Positions 53,159 to 62,616 are shown, counted from the first letter of the stretch. The stretch: DNA of 64,000 nt from JAEKNW01 sp963677815 (GCA_963677815.1 OY782499.1:1860001-1924000), one strand, 5' to 3'. Numbers and translations are program-made. Notes: generated from the sequence alone by a model not told the origin.

Positions 53159-54164
53159 TCAAGAAATAAAAGATATAAAGAAAATACTAATAATTCAGTA
53201 TAAACCTTTTGGCGATATTTTGCTTAATACAGCTTATCTACCAAAACTAAGAGCTAGATTCCCTCATACTCAAATAGATTTTCTGATTCAAAAACCTTAT
53301 CTAACTATTTTAGAAGATAATCCTAATCTTGATAATCTAATTGTAATGCAGAAGGTTAAAAAGGAAATTCCTAAAATTATGGAAAGGATTAGGATTATCA
53401 AACTTGTTAGGAGAGAAGCTTATGATATGGTTATTGACCAGTTAAGAGGAACAGGCTCTGCTCAAATAACTATGTTCTCAGGGGCTAAATACAGAGTTGG
53501 TTGGAAGCTCAAAAGATACAACTGGCTTTATAACATTAAAGAAGAAAGAAAGAATCTACGTTACTATGGTTTACTAAAATTTGATGTATTAAAAGCTTTA
53601 GGAATAAAAGAAGAAGGTGATGATACCTATTATCATATCAAGAAAAGTTCTCAAGAAACAATTGATTCTTGGCTTACTAATATAGAACATATAAATAAAG
53701 AATTTATAGTAGTTTCTCCTTGTTCACCTGTAATCTACAAGCAATGGTCTTTAGATTTGTATGCTCAAACTTTAGATAGAATAGTTAAAGAACTTGGCCT
53801 AGCAGTTATTATGTTATGGGGTCCTGGTGAGTTAGATAGAGTTAATTATATAATTGAGCACATGAAAGAAGATGCTATCTTAGCTATCAAAACTAATTTC
53901 AATGAAGCTGCTGCCCTTCTTTTTAGATCAAAATTATTCTTTGGTAATGATGGTGGAATTAATCATCTAGCTATTGCTGTTAAAACACCGTCAGTTGCTA
54001 TTTTTGGTCCACATTCTAATCCTAAGAAATGGCAAGCAAATCATAAGAAAATACATACTTATTTAAGAAATTGGCAATGTAAAGACAGAAAAGAAAGAAG
54101 CTTGGGAATTAGTACAGATATGGCTTTCTCAGAAGTAAAAAGAATGTATGAGTTAGTAAAATGA
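53148..54164 (+). CDS. Glycosyltransferase family 9 (heptosyltransferase-like)
   Basis: A 338-residue GT-B transferase. ILIIQYKPFGDILLNTAYLPKLRARFPHTQIDFLI (about 12-46) is the GT9 N-terminal signature (family R-x-x-x-G-D-x-x-x-x-T-P), VVSPCSPVIYKQWSLDLYAQ (about 186-205) is the donor loop, and KLFFGNDGGINHLAIAVKTPSVAIFGPHSNPKKW (about 263-296) is the diagnostic GNDxGxxHxAAAxxxPxxxxFGPT-like motif. GT9 enzymes transfer heptose to LPS inner core, so a Gram-negative-type core is likely; the sugar here cannot be told. It overlaps the ATP-grasp gene by 11 bases and the next gene by four. Confidence 0.9.
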   Translation: MLSNQEIKDIKKILIIQYKPFGDILLNTAYLPKLRARFPHTQIDFLIQKPYLTILEDNPNLDNLIVMQKVKKEIPKIMERIRIIKLVRREAYDMVIDQLRGTGSAQITMFSGAKYRVGWKLKRYNWLYNIKEERKNLRYYGLLKFDVLKALGIKEEGDDTYYHIKKSSQETIDSWLTNIEHINKEFIVVSPCSPVIYKQWSLDLYAQTLDRIVKELGLAVIMLWGPGELDRVNYIIEHMKEDAILAIKTNFNEAAALLFRSKLFFGNDGGINHLAIAVKTPSVAIFGPHSNPKKWQANHKKIHTYLRNWQCKDRKERSLGISTDMAFSEVKRMYELVK

Positions 54165-55210
54165 AATATGTTTTATATATAGCTAAATTATATTCAATCT
54201 CTATCTTCAAGCCTATTGTAAAATGCTTAGAAGAAAAGAATATAGATTATGCTTTTTATGTTTCAAATAATGTAAAGAAAAACTGGATTCATGAATGGGA
54301 TGACAGGAAAATACTTGCTTCATTAAAAGAAGCTAAAGCTTATAAATCTGATATTGTACTATGTCCTGGGAACTTTGTAGATTGGCGAATACCAGGATTG
54401 AAAGTTCAGATATTTCATGGATTAGGGGTTGAAAAACCATCGCATTTTAAAATTAGACATTTCTTTGATGTTTATGCTTGTTCTGGTCCTTTTGTAACAG
54501 AAAAGTTCAAAAAACTGCAAGCTAAGTATCATAACTATTTTCAAGTAATTGAAACTGGTTGGCCCAAAGTGGATTATATAATTAATTATGATTCCACAAA
54601 TCTAAAAGAAAAATTTAATATTCCTAATGATAAGAAGATTATTCTTTATGCTCCTACATTTAGCCATACTATGGAATCTGCTAGTAAAACCCTATCATCC
54701 ATGAAAGATTTAGTTGCTGATGATGAAATTTGGCTATTAAAATTCCATCAATTAATGAACAAAGAAATTGTTGATGAATTTAAAAAAATAGGTAGTGATA
54801 AAGTTAGAGTTAAGGACATCAATGATATAACTCCCTTGCTTTATTTAGCTGATATTATGATATCTGATACTTCATCTGTAATTTATGAATTTATGATTTT
54901 AGGTAAACCTGTAATTACAATTGATACTATAGATTTGAAAGACAAAGGATTAAATATAAAGAGTGTTTTTGAGATTAGACCTGCTCTGAATTTATTGAAA
55001 GAAAATCCAAATTACTTAAAAGGTAATATTGAAAAATACATCTCTTTAATAAATCCTTATGTTGATGGTAATGTTTGCTGTAACTTGGTTGACCAGCTGG
55101 AACATGTATTAGCTGAAGGAAAACTACCTAGAAAGAATAAACCCTTAAATTTATTCCGAAAACTGCAGATAATTTATCATTCTCTAGTAAAAAAAGGATA
55201 TCTACGATAA
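54161..55210 (+). CDS. CDP-glycerol glycerophosphotransferase family protein (TagB/TagF-like), 2
   Basis: A 349-residue protein closer to canonical TagB/TagF than the gene at 51114. VQIFHGLGVEKPSHFKIRHFFDVYACSGPFVTEKF (about 87-121) is the family HG(x)x segment, VIETGWPKVDYI follows, ILYAPTFSHTMESA (about 166-179) is the APT(F/W) donor-site motif, IWLLKFHQLM has the conserved K-x-H, and YLADIMISDTSSVIYEFMILGKPVITID (about 227-254) is the catalytic SDxSSxxxEF region. Its presence with TagD and a second transferase suggests successive additions: primer and chain, or two acceptor sites. The last residues are basic and may bind membrane. ATG overlaps the GT9 stop by four bases. Confidence 0.9.
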   Translation: MKYVLYIAKLYSISIFKPIVKCLEEKNIDYAFYVSNNVKKNWIHEWDDRKILASLKEAKAYKSDIVLCPGNFVDWRIPGLKVQIFHGLGVEKPSHFKIRHFFDVYACSGPFVTEKFKKLQAKYHNYFQVIETGWPKVDYIINYDSTNLKEKFNIPNDKKIILYAPTFSHTMESASKTLSSMKDLVADDEIWLLKFHQLMNKEIVDEFKKIGSDKVRVKDINDITPLLYLADIMISDTSSVIYEFMILGKPVITIDTIDLKDKGLNIKSVFEIRPALNLLKENPNYLKGNIEKYISLINPYVDGNVCCNLVDQLEHVLAEGKLPRKNKPLNLFRKLQIIYHSLVKKGYLR

Positions 55211-55812
55211 TGGCTGGAAAACTAAAGTTGACTGGAAAAATAGCTGAAATTGCTCTTAAGATGCTTAAAGAATCATGTAAAATCTTGGAGAAATATGAAA
55301 TTAAATATATCCTTGAAGGCGGAACTCTCTTAGGAATAATCAGAGAAAATAGATTATTACCTTGGGATAATGACTTAGATTTAACTGTTACAGATGATTA
55401 TCTTGACAAGCTTCTAAAGGCAAGAAAAGAGTTATGGCTAAAAGGATTTAGAACAAGAATAAGATATTATAAAGAAGATATAGGCCCCTTCAAGAAAGGA
55501 CAAGTCAAAATTATGAAGGTGCAAACAAGAAAATTCTTCTTTTTCAAGGGTTTTACCCTTTTAGATATATTCATAAAAAGAAAAGTTGATGGAAAATACT
55601 ACTGGACGGTTGGTGGTAAAAATATGGTCTTGAAGTCTGCCCCAGCTAATTTTTATGAAGAATTTAAAAAAGTATATTTTAAAGGACATGCTTATTCAAT
55701 ACCAAGAAGGGTAGAAGATTATCTGACTTACAGATATGGTGATTGGCAGAAACCAAAGAAAGATTGGAATTATACTAAAGACGATAATGCAATAGTCAAA
55801 AGTGGAGAGTAA
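55210..55812 (+). CDS. licD: LicD-family phosphotransferase
   Basis: A 200-residue LicD-type nucleotidyltransferase-fold enzyme. YILEGGTLLGIIRENRLLPWDNDLDLTVTDDYLDKL (about 34-69) has the family GTLLGxxRxxxxxxWDxDxD signature with the metal-binding Asp pair, and GFTLLDIFIKRKVDGKYYW supplies the downstream D-I-F motif. LicD proteins move phosphocholine from CDP-choline onto LPS or teichoic acid; related fungal and animal proteins (fukutin-like) transfer ribitol or glycerol phosphate, so the group moved here may be choline, glycerol or ribitol phosphate. Start overlaps the previous stop by one base; a LicC-like donor synthase follows after three bases. Confidence 0.88.
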   Translation: MAGKLKLTGKIAEIALKMLKESCKILEKYEIKYILEGGTLLGIIRENRLLPWDNDLDLTVTDDYLDKLLKARKELWLKGFRTRIRYYKEDIGPFKKGQVKIMKVQTRKFFFFKGFTLLDIFIKRKVDGKYYWTVGGKNMVLKSAPANFYEEFKKVYFKGHAYSIPRRVEDYLTYRYGDWQKPKKDWNYTKDDNAIVKSGE

Positions 55813-55815
55813 AAA

Positions 55816-56574
55816 ATGAGAGCAATAATTATTGCAGCAGGAAAAGGCACACGCTTATATCCATTAACCAAAAATACACCTAAAAGTCTCTTAGAGATAG
55901 GAGATGGCCTTACTTTGTTAGAATCACAATTACATAGTTTGAAAGTAAATAATATAAAAGATGTTACAATTATTGTTGGTTATCTAGCCCCACAGATAGA
56001 AGCAAAAATTGAAAAATACAGAGATGATTTTAATATTGATATAGTCTATAATCCTTTCTATGATGTCTCTAACAATTTAGTTTCTGTCTGGATGGCACGC
56101 TACTATATGAATGATGATTTTATAACCATAAACGGTGATGATATCTTTAATCCTCAAATAATTGAAACACTTTTAAAGAGTCAAGAACAGATAACAATGG
56201 TAATTGATAAAAAAGATTCCTACGATGAGGATGATATGAAGATAATTAGCCAAAGAGGATTGGTTCAAAAGGTCAGCAAAAAAATCCCCATAGATCAAGC
56301 TAATGGAGAATCTGTTGGTATTATAAAATTTTCAGGCCATGGAAGAAAAATCTATGTTGAGACTTTGGAATCAATGGTTAGAAATCCAGAGAATTTAAAC
56401 AAATTTTACTTAGAAGCAATTCAAAAGATTATTGATAGTGGTTATCATGTCCACATGTCAGAATGTTCTCCAGACCAATGGGGTGAGTTAGATTTTCATC
56501 CAGACTTGCTCTTCATAAGAGAATATGTTAAACAAGGTAACCTGTCCAAAATAATTTTAGAATCTCAGAAATAA
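55816..56574 (+). CDS. LicC-like NTP transferase (CTP:phosphocholine cytidylyltransferase-like)
   Basis: A 252-residue Rossmann-type nucleotidyltransferase. MRAIIIAAGKGTRLYPLTKNTPKSLLEIG (1-29) is the nucleotide loop GxGxRxxPxTxxxPK. VIVGYLA, NPFYDVSNNLVSVWMARYYM (about 75-94) and DFITINGDDIF (about 97-107) follow the LicC layout, in which Y-x-x-x-N-N-x-x-S precedes the metal Asp. It probably activates phosphocholine, or a similar phospho-alcohol, with CTP for the LicD enzyme encoded just upstream. A sugar-1-phosphate uridylyl- or guanylyltransferase cannot be excluded by sequence alone, but the gene pair favours the LicC role. Last gene of the envelope run; the next gene follows after 27 bases. 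Confidence 0.85.
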   Translation: MRAIIIAAGKGTRLYPLTKNTPKSLLEIGDGLTLLESQLHSLKVNNIKDVTIIVGYLAPQIEAKIEKYRDDFNIDIVYNPFYDVSNNLVSVWMARYYMNDDFITINGDDIFNPQIIETLLKSQEQITMVIDKKDSYDEDDMKIISQRGLVQKVSKKIPIDQANGESVGIIKFSGHGRKIYVETLESMVRNPENLNKFYLEAIQKIIDSGYHVHMSECSPDQWGELDFHPDLLFIREYVKQGNLSKIILESQK

Positions 56575-56601
56575 TTCTATTTTTATATCTTAAGAGATTT
56601 A

Positions 56602-57342
56602 ATGTCAAAATTAATAGATATTCATTGCCATTTATCAGATACCTATTATGACCTTGAAAGAGAAGAATTAGAAGCGAATAGTAATATTCTTAATGTTTCT
56701 ACTGCCTTAAGTATTGAGGAAGTTCACTGGCATCTAGAAAAAAAAATCAAGTATTGGTTTGCTGGATTACATCCTAGAGAATGGAATGTAAAAACTGAAG
56801 TACTTGATGACTTTTACAAGAAAATATCATTGAACAAGGTGTTAGGTATTGGTGAAATAGGTCTTGATAAAAGGTATAAGAATCTAGACAAACAAAATAT
56901 ATTATTAAAAAGGCAGATGAATATAGCTAAGCGTTTTTTTCTGCCAACTCTTTATCATTTAGTCGGTTGTGAATATGATTTTATCAAGATTCATAAAGAA
57001 ATTAATCTTCAGAATATGAAGATAATTCATGGTTTTAATTCTTCTTATGAGGTATATAAAGAACTTGATAAGTTAGGATTTTATTTTTCATTATCTCAAA
57101 GATTATTAACTAAGCAAAAGCGGGAAAGCACTATCTGTGACATTATTAAAAGTCAAAAATTCTTCCTAGAAAGTGATGCTCCTGATGGAGGAAGTTTTAA
57201 TGAGGTAATAGGACTTGCAAAGATACTAGAAACAAATTATAATATAAATAGAGATAAGACATGGCGTATTGTAGGCCAGAATTTTGATAGATTAATAAAG
57301 GAGACTTGTGAAGCAAAATCAAAGATCAAGTTTAATAATTAA
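56602..57342 (+). CDS. TatD family metal-dependent hydrolase
   Basis: A 246-residue TIM-barrel hydrolase of the TatD family (metal-dependent DNases or related hydrolases). Metal ligands are seen as His8 and His10 (DIHCHLSD), Glu85 (GIGEIGLDKRY), His119 (TLYHLVG), His143 (IIHGFNSS) and Asp192 (LESDAPDGG). The protein is slightly shorter than E. coli TatD and some loops are reduced, but the active-site set is complete. The reading frame overlaps the next gene (tcdA) by 35 bases, so they are translationally linked. Confidence 0.9.
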   Translation: MSKLIDIHCHLSDTYYDLEREELEANSNILNVSTALSIEEVHWHLEKKIKYWFAGLHPREWNVKTEVLDDFYKKISLNKVLGIGEIGLDKRYKNLDKQNILLKRQMNIAKRFFLPTLYHLVGCEYDFIKIHKEINLQNMKIIHGFNSSYEVYKELDKLGFYFSLSQRLLTKQKRESTICDIIKSQKFFLESDAPDGGSFNEVIGLAKILETNYNINRDKTWRIVGQNFDRLIKETCEAKSKIKFNN

Positions 57343-58042
57343 CCAGGAAGTACTTCAAACATTTCAAGAAAAAACAATTTTGGTTGTTGGGTTAGGTGGC
57401 GTAGGTGGTTATGCTGTAGAGGGATTAGCAAGAGCAGGTTTTAGTAAATTTATTCTTGTTGATTTTGATACGGTTAGTGAAAGTAACATTAATCGTCAGA
57501 TAATCGCTTTACATAGTAGTATTGGTAAACTAAAGAGTGATTTATTTAGAGATAGACTTCTTGATATAAACCCACATGCTGAGGTTGAGGTAATCTCAGA
57601 ATTCTTTGATGAAGATTTAAGAAACAAAGTTGTAGATAAGGTAGATTTTGTTGTTGATGCTATTGATAGTTTAGGTCCCAAGGTTGGTTTATTAGAGGAT
57701 TGTTTTAATAAAAATATAAAGGTAATTTCGGCTATGGGAGCTGGTAATAGATTAGATCCTAGTAAGATAAAAATAGCTGATTTATCCAAGAGTAGAAATT
57801 GTACTTTAGCTTCTCGGGTAAGAAAGTACTTACGGAAGCGGGGAATTACCAAAGGAATTCCTGTAGTTTATTCTGATGAACTTCCCATTAAAGATTACTT
57901 AAAAGAGGGAAGAGGTATGGCTGAAGAATCAAATTCAAGAGGGAGAGATAGAACCCTAGTAGGTTCAATCTCCTATTACCCTGCAATAATGGGCATGATG
58001 ATGGCTTCTTATCTGGTTAGATACTACATAGAAGAGAGGTAG
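57308..58042 (+). CDS. tcdA: tRNA threonylcarbamoyladenosine dehydratase (TcdA/CsdL)
   Basis: A 244-residue E1-like enzyme that adenylates t6A37 of tRNA and cyclises it to ct6A. The start is GTG: AAGGAG lies five bases upstream (57298-57303), inside the end of the TatD gene. The nucleotide loop VGLGGVGGYAVEGLARAG (27-44), DFDTVSESNINRQ (52-64), and DAIDSLGPKVGLLEDC (about 116-131) are typical of TcdA; ThiF/MoeB members would have CxxC zinc pairs, which are missing. SYYPAIMGMMMASYLV is the usual C-terminal helix. It acts after Sua5 and the Tsa complex; sua5 is at 1994-2935. Confidence 0.92.
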   Translation: MKQNQRSSLIINQEVLQTFQEKTILVVGLGGVGGYAVEGLARAGFSKFILVDFDTVSESNINRQIIALHSSIGKLKSDLFRDRLLDINPHAEVEVISEFFDEDLRNKVVDKVDFVVDAIDSLGPKVGLLEDCFNKNIKVISAMGAGNRLDPSKIKIADLSKSRNCTLASRVRKYLRKRGITKGIPVVYSDELPIKDYLKEGRGMAEESNSRGRDRTLVGSISYYPAIMGMMMASYLVRYYIEER

Positions 58043-58046
58043 TTAG

Positions 58047-59237
58047 ATGCGTGAATCTGAACTGTATGCTATCTGGGCTAATCAAAGGCTTAATCACGAT
58101 TTGTATACAATTTCAGGTCAAGCTGTAAGAGTCATTTATCCAGGAAATTTGAATAGTGATAAAGGTGCTGATTTTAAGGATGCTTATTTGAAGATAGATG
58201 AAAGTGATTATCATGGAGATGTTGAAATCCATATTAAAAAGAGAGACTGGTTAAATCACAAACATCATATAGATCCAGAATATAATAAGGTAATCCTGCA
58301 TTTAATCTGGGAAAATGATAGCAGTAAAGTATTAACTCAAGCAGAAAACCAAATTCCTACAATACTATTATCCCAATTCTATGAACCAGAACAGGATATA
58401 AAAGATAAAATAGCTTATAATTGCAGTTTCTTTAGTGGTTTGGATAAGTATCAACTTAAGTTTCTGCTCTACGAATATGGAAAGAAGAGATTTATTATTA
58501 AAAGTAAGCAAATCAAAGAAAGTTCTTATTTATTCCCTTATGAAGATATCCTTTATTCTTTAATAGCCCAGGTTTTGGTTAATCCTAATAATAAGCATGG
58601 AATGAAAGTGCTAGCTCAATCTATCCATAAGAGGGATTTAAAGTTATTATCTTCATCCAAGCTTTCAGCTTATATTGAGAAGAAACTAACCGAATTTTCT
58701 TTAATTGGAGATAAGTCTCAACAAAAAGATTTATGGAATAAATTCAGAGTAAGACCTGCATCCCAGCCCAAGAAAAGAGTAAGAGATTTCATAGATTTAA
58801 GATGGCAATATAGAATGGACAATCTTGCAATCCTATTATGGGATACATTTAATAGGACTAATACTCTTAAAGACTTATTAAAAGACCTTACAAACATCTT
58901 AAACATTGGTCAAAGCAAAAACAGATTTGGTCAGGAGTTAATCAAGACTATCGCTTATAATGCGATTCTTCCCTTTATATATTCCATAATTATTACTAGC
59001 TCTGATAAAAAAAATCTTGCCAAAATAAATAACTATATAAAAGAATTTCCTAAAATTGCAGATAACAGAATAATTAATTCTTTTAAGAATAAAATAAGTG
59101 AATACCAAACAAAGAATTTTATCCAAAAAGAAGTTTATTATCAAGGCCTGCATTATCTAATGAATAGTTATTGCCAGAGACATAATTGTCTTGAATGTCA
59201 TAAAGAAAAAGAAGAATACTTAACAATAAGAGAATAA
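58047..59237 (+). CDS. DUF2851 family protein
   Basis: A 396-residue cytoplasmic protein of the DUF2851 family, widespread in Bacteroidetes and relatives. The N-terminal ESELYAIWANQRLNHDLYTISGQAVRVIYPGNLNSDKGADFKDAYLKID and GDVEIHIKKRDWLNHKHHIDPEYNKVILHLIWEND (about 50-92) are characteristic; the E-x-H-x-x-x-x-D-W-x-x-H-x-H-x-D pattern looks like a nuclease or metal-site core, but no activity is known to me. The C-terminal third is helical and ends with a conserved-looking Cys cluster (CQRHNCLECHKEKEEY, CxxxxCxxC) that could bind metal. It lies four bases after tcdA and three before the ABC fusion gene. Confidence 0.88.
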   Translation: MRESELYAIWANQRLNHDLYTISGQAVRVIYPGNLNSDKGADFKDAYLKIDESDYHGDVEIHIKKRDWLNHKHHIDPEYNKVILHLIWENDSSKVLTQAENQIPTILLSQFYEPEQDIKDKIAYNCSFFSGLDKYQLKFLLYEYGKKRFIIKSKQIKESSYLFPYEDILYSLIAQVLVNPNNKHGMKVLAQSIHKRDLKLLSSSKLSAYIEKKLTEFSLIGDKSQQKDLWNKFRVRPASQPKKRVRDFIDLRWQYRMDNLAILLWDTFNRTNTLKDLLKDLTNILNIGQSKNRFGQELIKTIAYNAILPFIYSIIITSSDKKNLAKINNYIKEFPKIADNRIINSFKNKISEYQTKNFIQKEVYYQGLHYLMNSYCQRHNCLECHKEKEEYLTIRE

Positions 59238-59240
59238 TTA

Positions 59241-62200
59241 ATGAATGAACTTTCAAATGGAAATAAGAAGAATGAACTAGTAGATATGTTGACCAGGTAT
59301 TATGTTCACATAATCAGGTCAGATACACAGATTAAGAAGAATGAAATTGATATTTTGTATCCCCTCCTATTGAATCTTTTTAAAGATTTACCTGTTTCGT
59401 GGGAAGTCTATGTTAAAGAGATAATGAATGAGGAATATGATTTAGGAAAGGTGATTACTTTTTTAAACCATAACTTAAATCAGCTTGATAAGATAAGAGT
59501 GATACTTACTCTTATCATTATGGCTTTTTCTGATAGTGATTTCGAGATTTACGAAATCTCATCCATTCAATCTATGATGAAATTTTTTAAGATTGATGGA
59601 GCTGGATTTATGGATTTGATGAGGAATCTAGAATTAAAAACAACCGCTCCTCTCAGAATAACTGATATAACTTCAATATTCCAGTTTGAAAATTCTCTTT
59701 TTACTGATTATCTAGTAATAGGTAAGTCCGAAAGATGTAATATGAGGTTTAAAGACCAAAATATTGCAAATATTGAACTAGTAATTTTCGGCATAGACAA
59801 TAATTATTTCCTTATTACAGGTCAGAAACCCAGTGTGAAACTTTCAGGAAACGAGTTAAGGGCTAATCATATCTACTATGTTCCAGCAGAAAGCTTTTTA
59901 GAAATTCAAAAGATGAAGTTCAATACTGCTTTTGTAAATAAGTTAATGCAGAACATTAATAATAGCGATGTTATTAACTTTACTAAGGCTGATTATGATT
60001 TCAGAATAACATGTGATCATAACAAATTTTATCTTAATGTGAGGAGAGGATATCTTTATCGAAATGGTAAATCAATATCCTACAACAGAGATGTACCACT
60101 TTTCTGGGATGATAAATTAAGAATCAAAGGATATGCTGCTTTTTCATTGATTGATGTTTTAGACGAAAGAGAAAGAATTGGTATAGACGATATTGTTCCA
60201 GATATAATATACTTAAATTTGGATAACGGCTTCTATAGTCTAGTGAAATATCCTAGTGATAAGGCTATAGGGCAGATTGAGAATAGAGAAAATGGCTATC
60301 ATTTTATTCCATTGAAGAAGAGTTTTAAGTATTTAATTAATGGTGAAAACATTGTTAATGAGACTATTCTTCAGCTTAATGAAGATATAATAACTATTGA
60401 AGATGTTAAAGGAAGCCATCTTTCTCTTGAGAAGCTAGCCAAAGGTAAAGAAAATAAATTAGGAAGGCATCTAAGAAATAAGGTTAAACATCAGTTTAGG
60501 AATAATAAAAGCTTCAATTTTAGAATTAATAACTTCTTTGATATTGTAGAAGTTCCTTTTGAAATTAATAATTTAGAAATAACTGCAGTTAAGCATTATC
60601 ATAATGATAATACTATTGGGCTTGATAATATATCCTTTAATGCTAAAAGGGGAGAGTTAATTGGTATTTTGGGTCCATCTGGATGTGGTAAATCAACTCT
60701 TTTAAAAGCTATAGTAGCAGAGTTTCAGCCTTCACATGGTAAAATTGAAGTAGATGGTAAATTGCTTTTTAAACACAGATCAGAATTAATGCAATATTTT
60801 GGTTATGTTCCCCAAGAAGATATGATTTTTGCTAATCTGACTGTTTTTGAAAATATGTATTTTTATGGCAGGTTGAGATTACCAAATGTCCCTCAAAATC
60901 AATTGATACTCAAGATTGATAATATCCTTAATCAGGTTACTTTAGCTCATAAACGGAATACCTTAGTTGGAGATGACTCTAATAAGATTCTTTCTGGGGG
61001 ACAAAGAAAGAGACTCAATATAGCCTTAGAACTGCTTTTCGAACCAATTGTATTAGTCTGTGATGAACCTACCTCTGGTTTATCATCTTTTGATGCAGAA
61101 CAGATTATTGAATTATTGCATGAACAAAGAAGACAAAACAGAATAGTTATCATTACTGTTCACCAACCTAATGCCTATATTTTCAAGAAGTTTTCCAAAG
61201 TTCTGCTCATGGATAATGGTGGAAAAGAAGTCTTTTTTGGTTCTCCCACTCAAGCTTTTGCATATTTCCAAGAAGAGGTAAACATTATTAAGATCCGTAA
61301 GAATCTTTTAGAACAGAAAGTAAAAGATGCTAATCCAGATTTCTTTTATGATATCATTCTCTTTCCTGAGTATGATACTAGAGGAAATATTAAGTTTGAA
61401 CAAATTAATCAACAGGTTGTAACTAAAAGAAAGTTTACTTCTGAATATTGGCGTGATAAGTATAAGAGGAAGATTCTCTTTCAGCTGATAAACAAGGAAG
61501 ATGTTAATGAAGAAGTTGCAATTGACAAAAAGAAAATAAAATATAGGAAAAAGTTAACTTTCTATGCTCGTTTTGTTCAGTTTACTACCTATTTACATAG
61601 AAACTTAGTTAATAAACTAAGAAATAAGACAAACCTACTCATAACTTTTTTAGAGGCACCTCTTCTGGCTTTAATAGTTTCTTTTATCTTAAGACTCGCA
61701 CCAAGCAGTGATAAGTATTCCTTCTATGAAAATACTAATATAACTCTTTATCTTTTTGTATCTGTAATTATTTTTATTTTCTTCGGCATGACCAACAGCA
61801 TACATGAAGTATTAGAGGAAAGGAAATTTATTCTAAGAGAGAAAGTAAGGAATCTCAAAATTAGTCATTATCAGATCTCAAAATTTGTGGTTTTAAGTAT
61901 TTTTACTGTTGTACAAGCCCTGCTTTTTCATATTATATCTTCAACAGTTCTTGGGATAAAGGGCTTTTTTCTAATCAACATTATCTATTTTTCTCTTTCT
62001 GGATTGATAGGTTTATCTATAGGTCTATTGTTTTCTACATTTATTAATGACACAAAAGGAATAATAAATATTCTTCCATTAATTTTAATACCACAAATCA
62101 TTTTTGGTGGTGCAGTTATTCAATTTGACAAAATGAACAGGAATTTAACAATATTAAAGAAGAATCCCATACCTGAGGTTGTCCAAACAATCCCGTCACG

Positions 62201-62588
62201 ATGGCTCTTTGAAGGTTTAGTAACAGGCTACTCAACAGAGAGTATAAATACTAAGGAATTGCAAAAGATTGATAAAAAGATGTTGACACTTGAGAAAACT
62301 TCTGATTTAAGTAAAACAGCTCTTAGGGATGAGAAATATGAGCTTTGGGAAGAAGTGAATATTCGTTACCCTAAAAGTAAATTTACTAACAAAGATATTA
62401 ACTTAATTGTTGATATGATGCACGGTAGATATTTGAACCAAAAGAAGAATATCTTCATTTCTCCTTACAAAAAATTCGGTGGATTTGAAGTCAAGACAGT
62501 CAATATTAACATAATAATCATTCTTATATATATTATGATTGTTAATCTTCTAATTGGGATTAGACTAAAATATTATTATAATGAATAA
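59241..62588 (+). CDS. TerB-like/FHA-like/ABC-2 fusion transporter
   Basis: A 1115-residue single-chain transporter. Residues about 1-130 are helical and acidic, like a TerB domain. About 140-235 (FTDYLVIGKSERCNMRFKDQNIANIELVIFGIDNNYFLITGQKPSVKLSGNEL) resembles an FHA domain, and two further beta modules (about 245-312 and 315-400) may be degenerate relatives. The ABC ATPase (about 440-690) has Walker A GPSGCGKST (478-486), LSGGQRKRLNIALEL (near 584) and Walker B VLVCDEPTSGL (near 602), like the ABCG subfamily. About 780-1115 is an ABC-2 permease with around six helices and an extracytoplasmic loop (about 960-1080). FHA-ABCG proteins are known in bacteria; with TerB in front it suggests control by phosphorylation or calcium/metal binding. 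It precedes a lipoprotein by 28 bases. Confidence 0.86.
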   Translation: MNELSNGNKKNELVDMLTRYYVHIIRSDTQIKKNEIDILYPLLLNLFKDLPVSWEVYVKEIMNEEYDLGKVITFLNHNLNQLDKIRVILTLIIMAFSDSDFEIYEISSIQSMMKFFKIDGAGFMDLMRNLELKTTAPLRITDITSIFQFENSLFTDYLVIGKSERCNMRFKDQNIANIELVIFGIDNNYFLITGQKPSVKLSGNELRANHIYYVPAESFLEIQKMKFNTAFVNKLMQNINNSDVINFTKADYDFRITCDHNKFYLNVRRGYLYRNGKSISYNRDVPLFWDDKLRIKGYAAFSLIDVLDERERIGIDDIVPDIIYLNLDNGFYSLVKYPSDKAIGQIENRENGYHFIPLKKSFKYLINGENIVNETILQLNEDIITIEDVKGSHLSLEKLAKGKENKLGRHLRNKVKHQFRNNKSFNFRINNFFDIVEVPFEINNLEITAVKHYHNDNTIGLDNISFNAKRGELIGILGPSGCGKSTLLKAIVAEFQPSHGKIEVDGKLLFKHRSELMQYFGYVPQEDMIFANLTVFENMYFYGRLRLPNVPQNQLILKIDNILNQVTLAHKRNTLVGDDSNKILSGGQRKRLNIALELLFEPIVLVCDEPTSGLSSFDAEQIIELLHEQRRQNRIVIITVHQPNAYIFKKFSKVLLMDNGGKEVFFGSPTQAFAYFQEEVNIIKIRKNLLEQKVKDANPDFFYDIILFPEYDTRGNIKFEQINQQVVTKRKFTSEYWRDKYKRKILFQLINKEDVNEEVAIDKKKIKYRKKLTFYARFVQFTTYLHRNLVNKLRNKTNLLITFLEAPLLALIVSFILRLAPSSDKYSFYENTNITLYLFVSVIIFIFFGMTNSIHEVLEERKFILREKVRNLKISHYQISKFVVLSIFTVVQALLFHIISSTVLGIKGFFLINIIYFSLSGLIGLSIGLLFSTFINDTKGIINILPLILIPQIIFGGAVIQFDKMNRNLTILKKNPIPEVVQTIPSRWLFEGLVTGYSTESINTKELQKIDKKMLTLEKTSDLSKTALRDEKYELWEEVNIRYPKSKFTNKDINLIVDMMHGRYLNQKKNIFISPYKKFGGFEVKTVNINIIIILIYIMIVNLLIGIRLKYYYNE
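60000..60440 (+). other. Beta-rich modules between FHA-like and ABC domains of the fusion transporter
   Basis: Within the coding sequence, residues about 253-400 hold two repeats of short beta-strands: YLYRNGKSISYNRDVPLFW ... LRIKGYAAFSLIDV and later FKYLINGENIVNETILQL ... ITIEDVKG. Both follow an FHA-like pattern (ligand name, x-x-G-x-x-I, then x-L-x-x-D-x-I-x-I), suggesting three FHA-like units in tandem, the last two degenerate. This is my reading of the pattern and not a family match. Confidence 0.4.
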
Positions 62589-62616
62589 ATAAGATATTTA
62601 TAAAAAAGGAGATATT

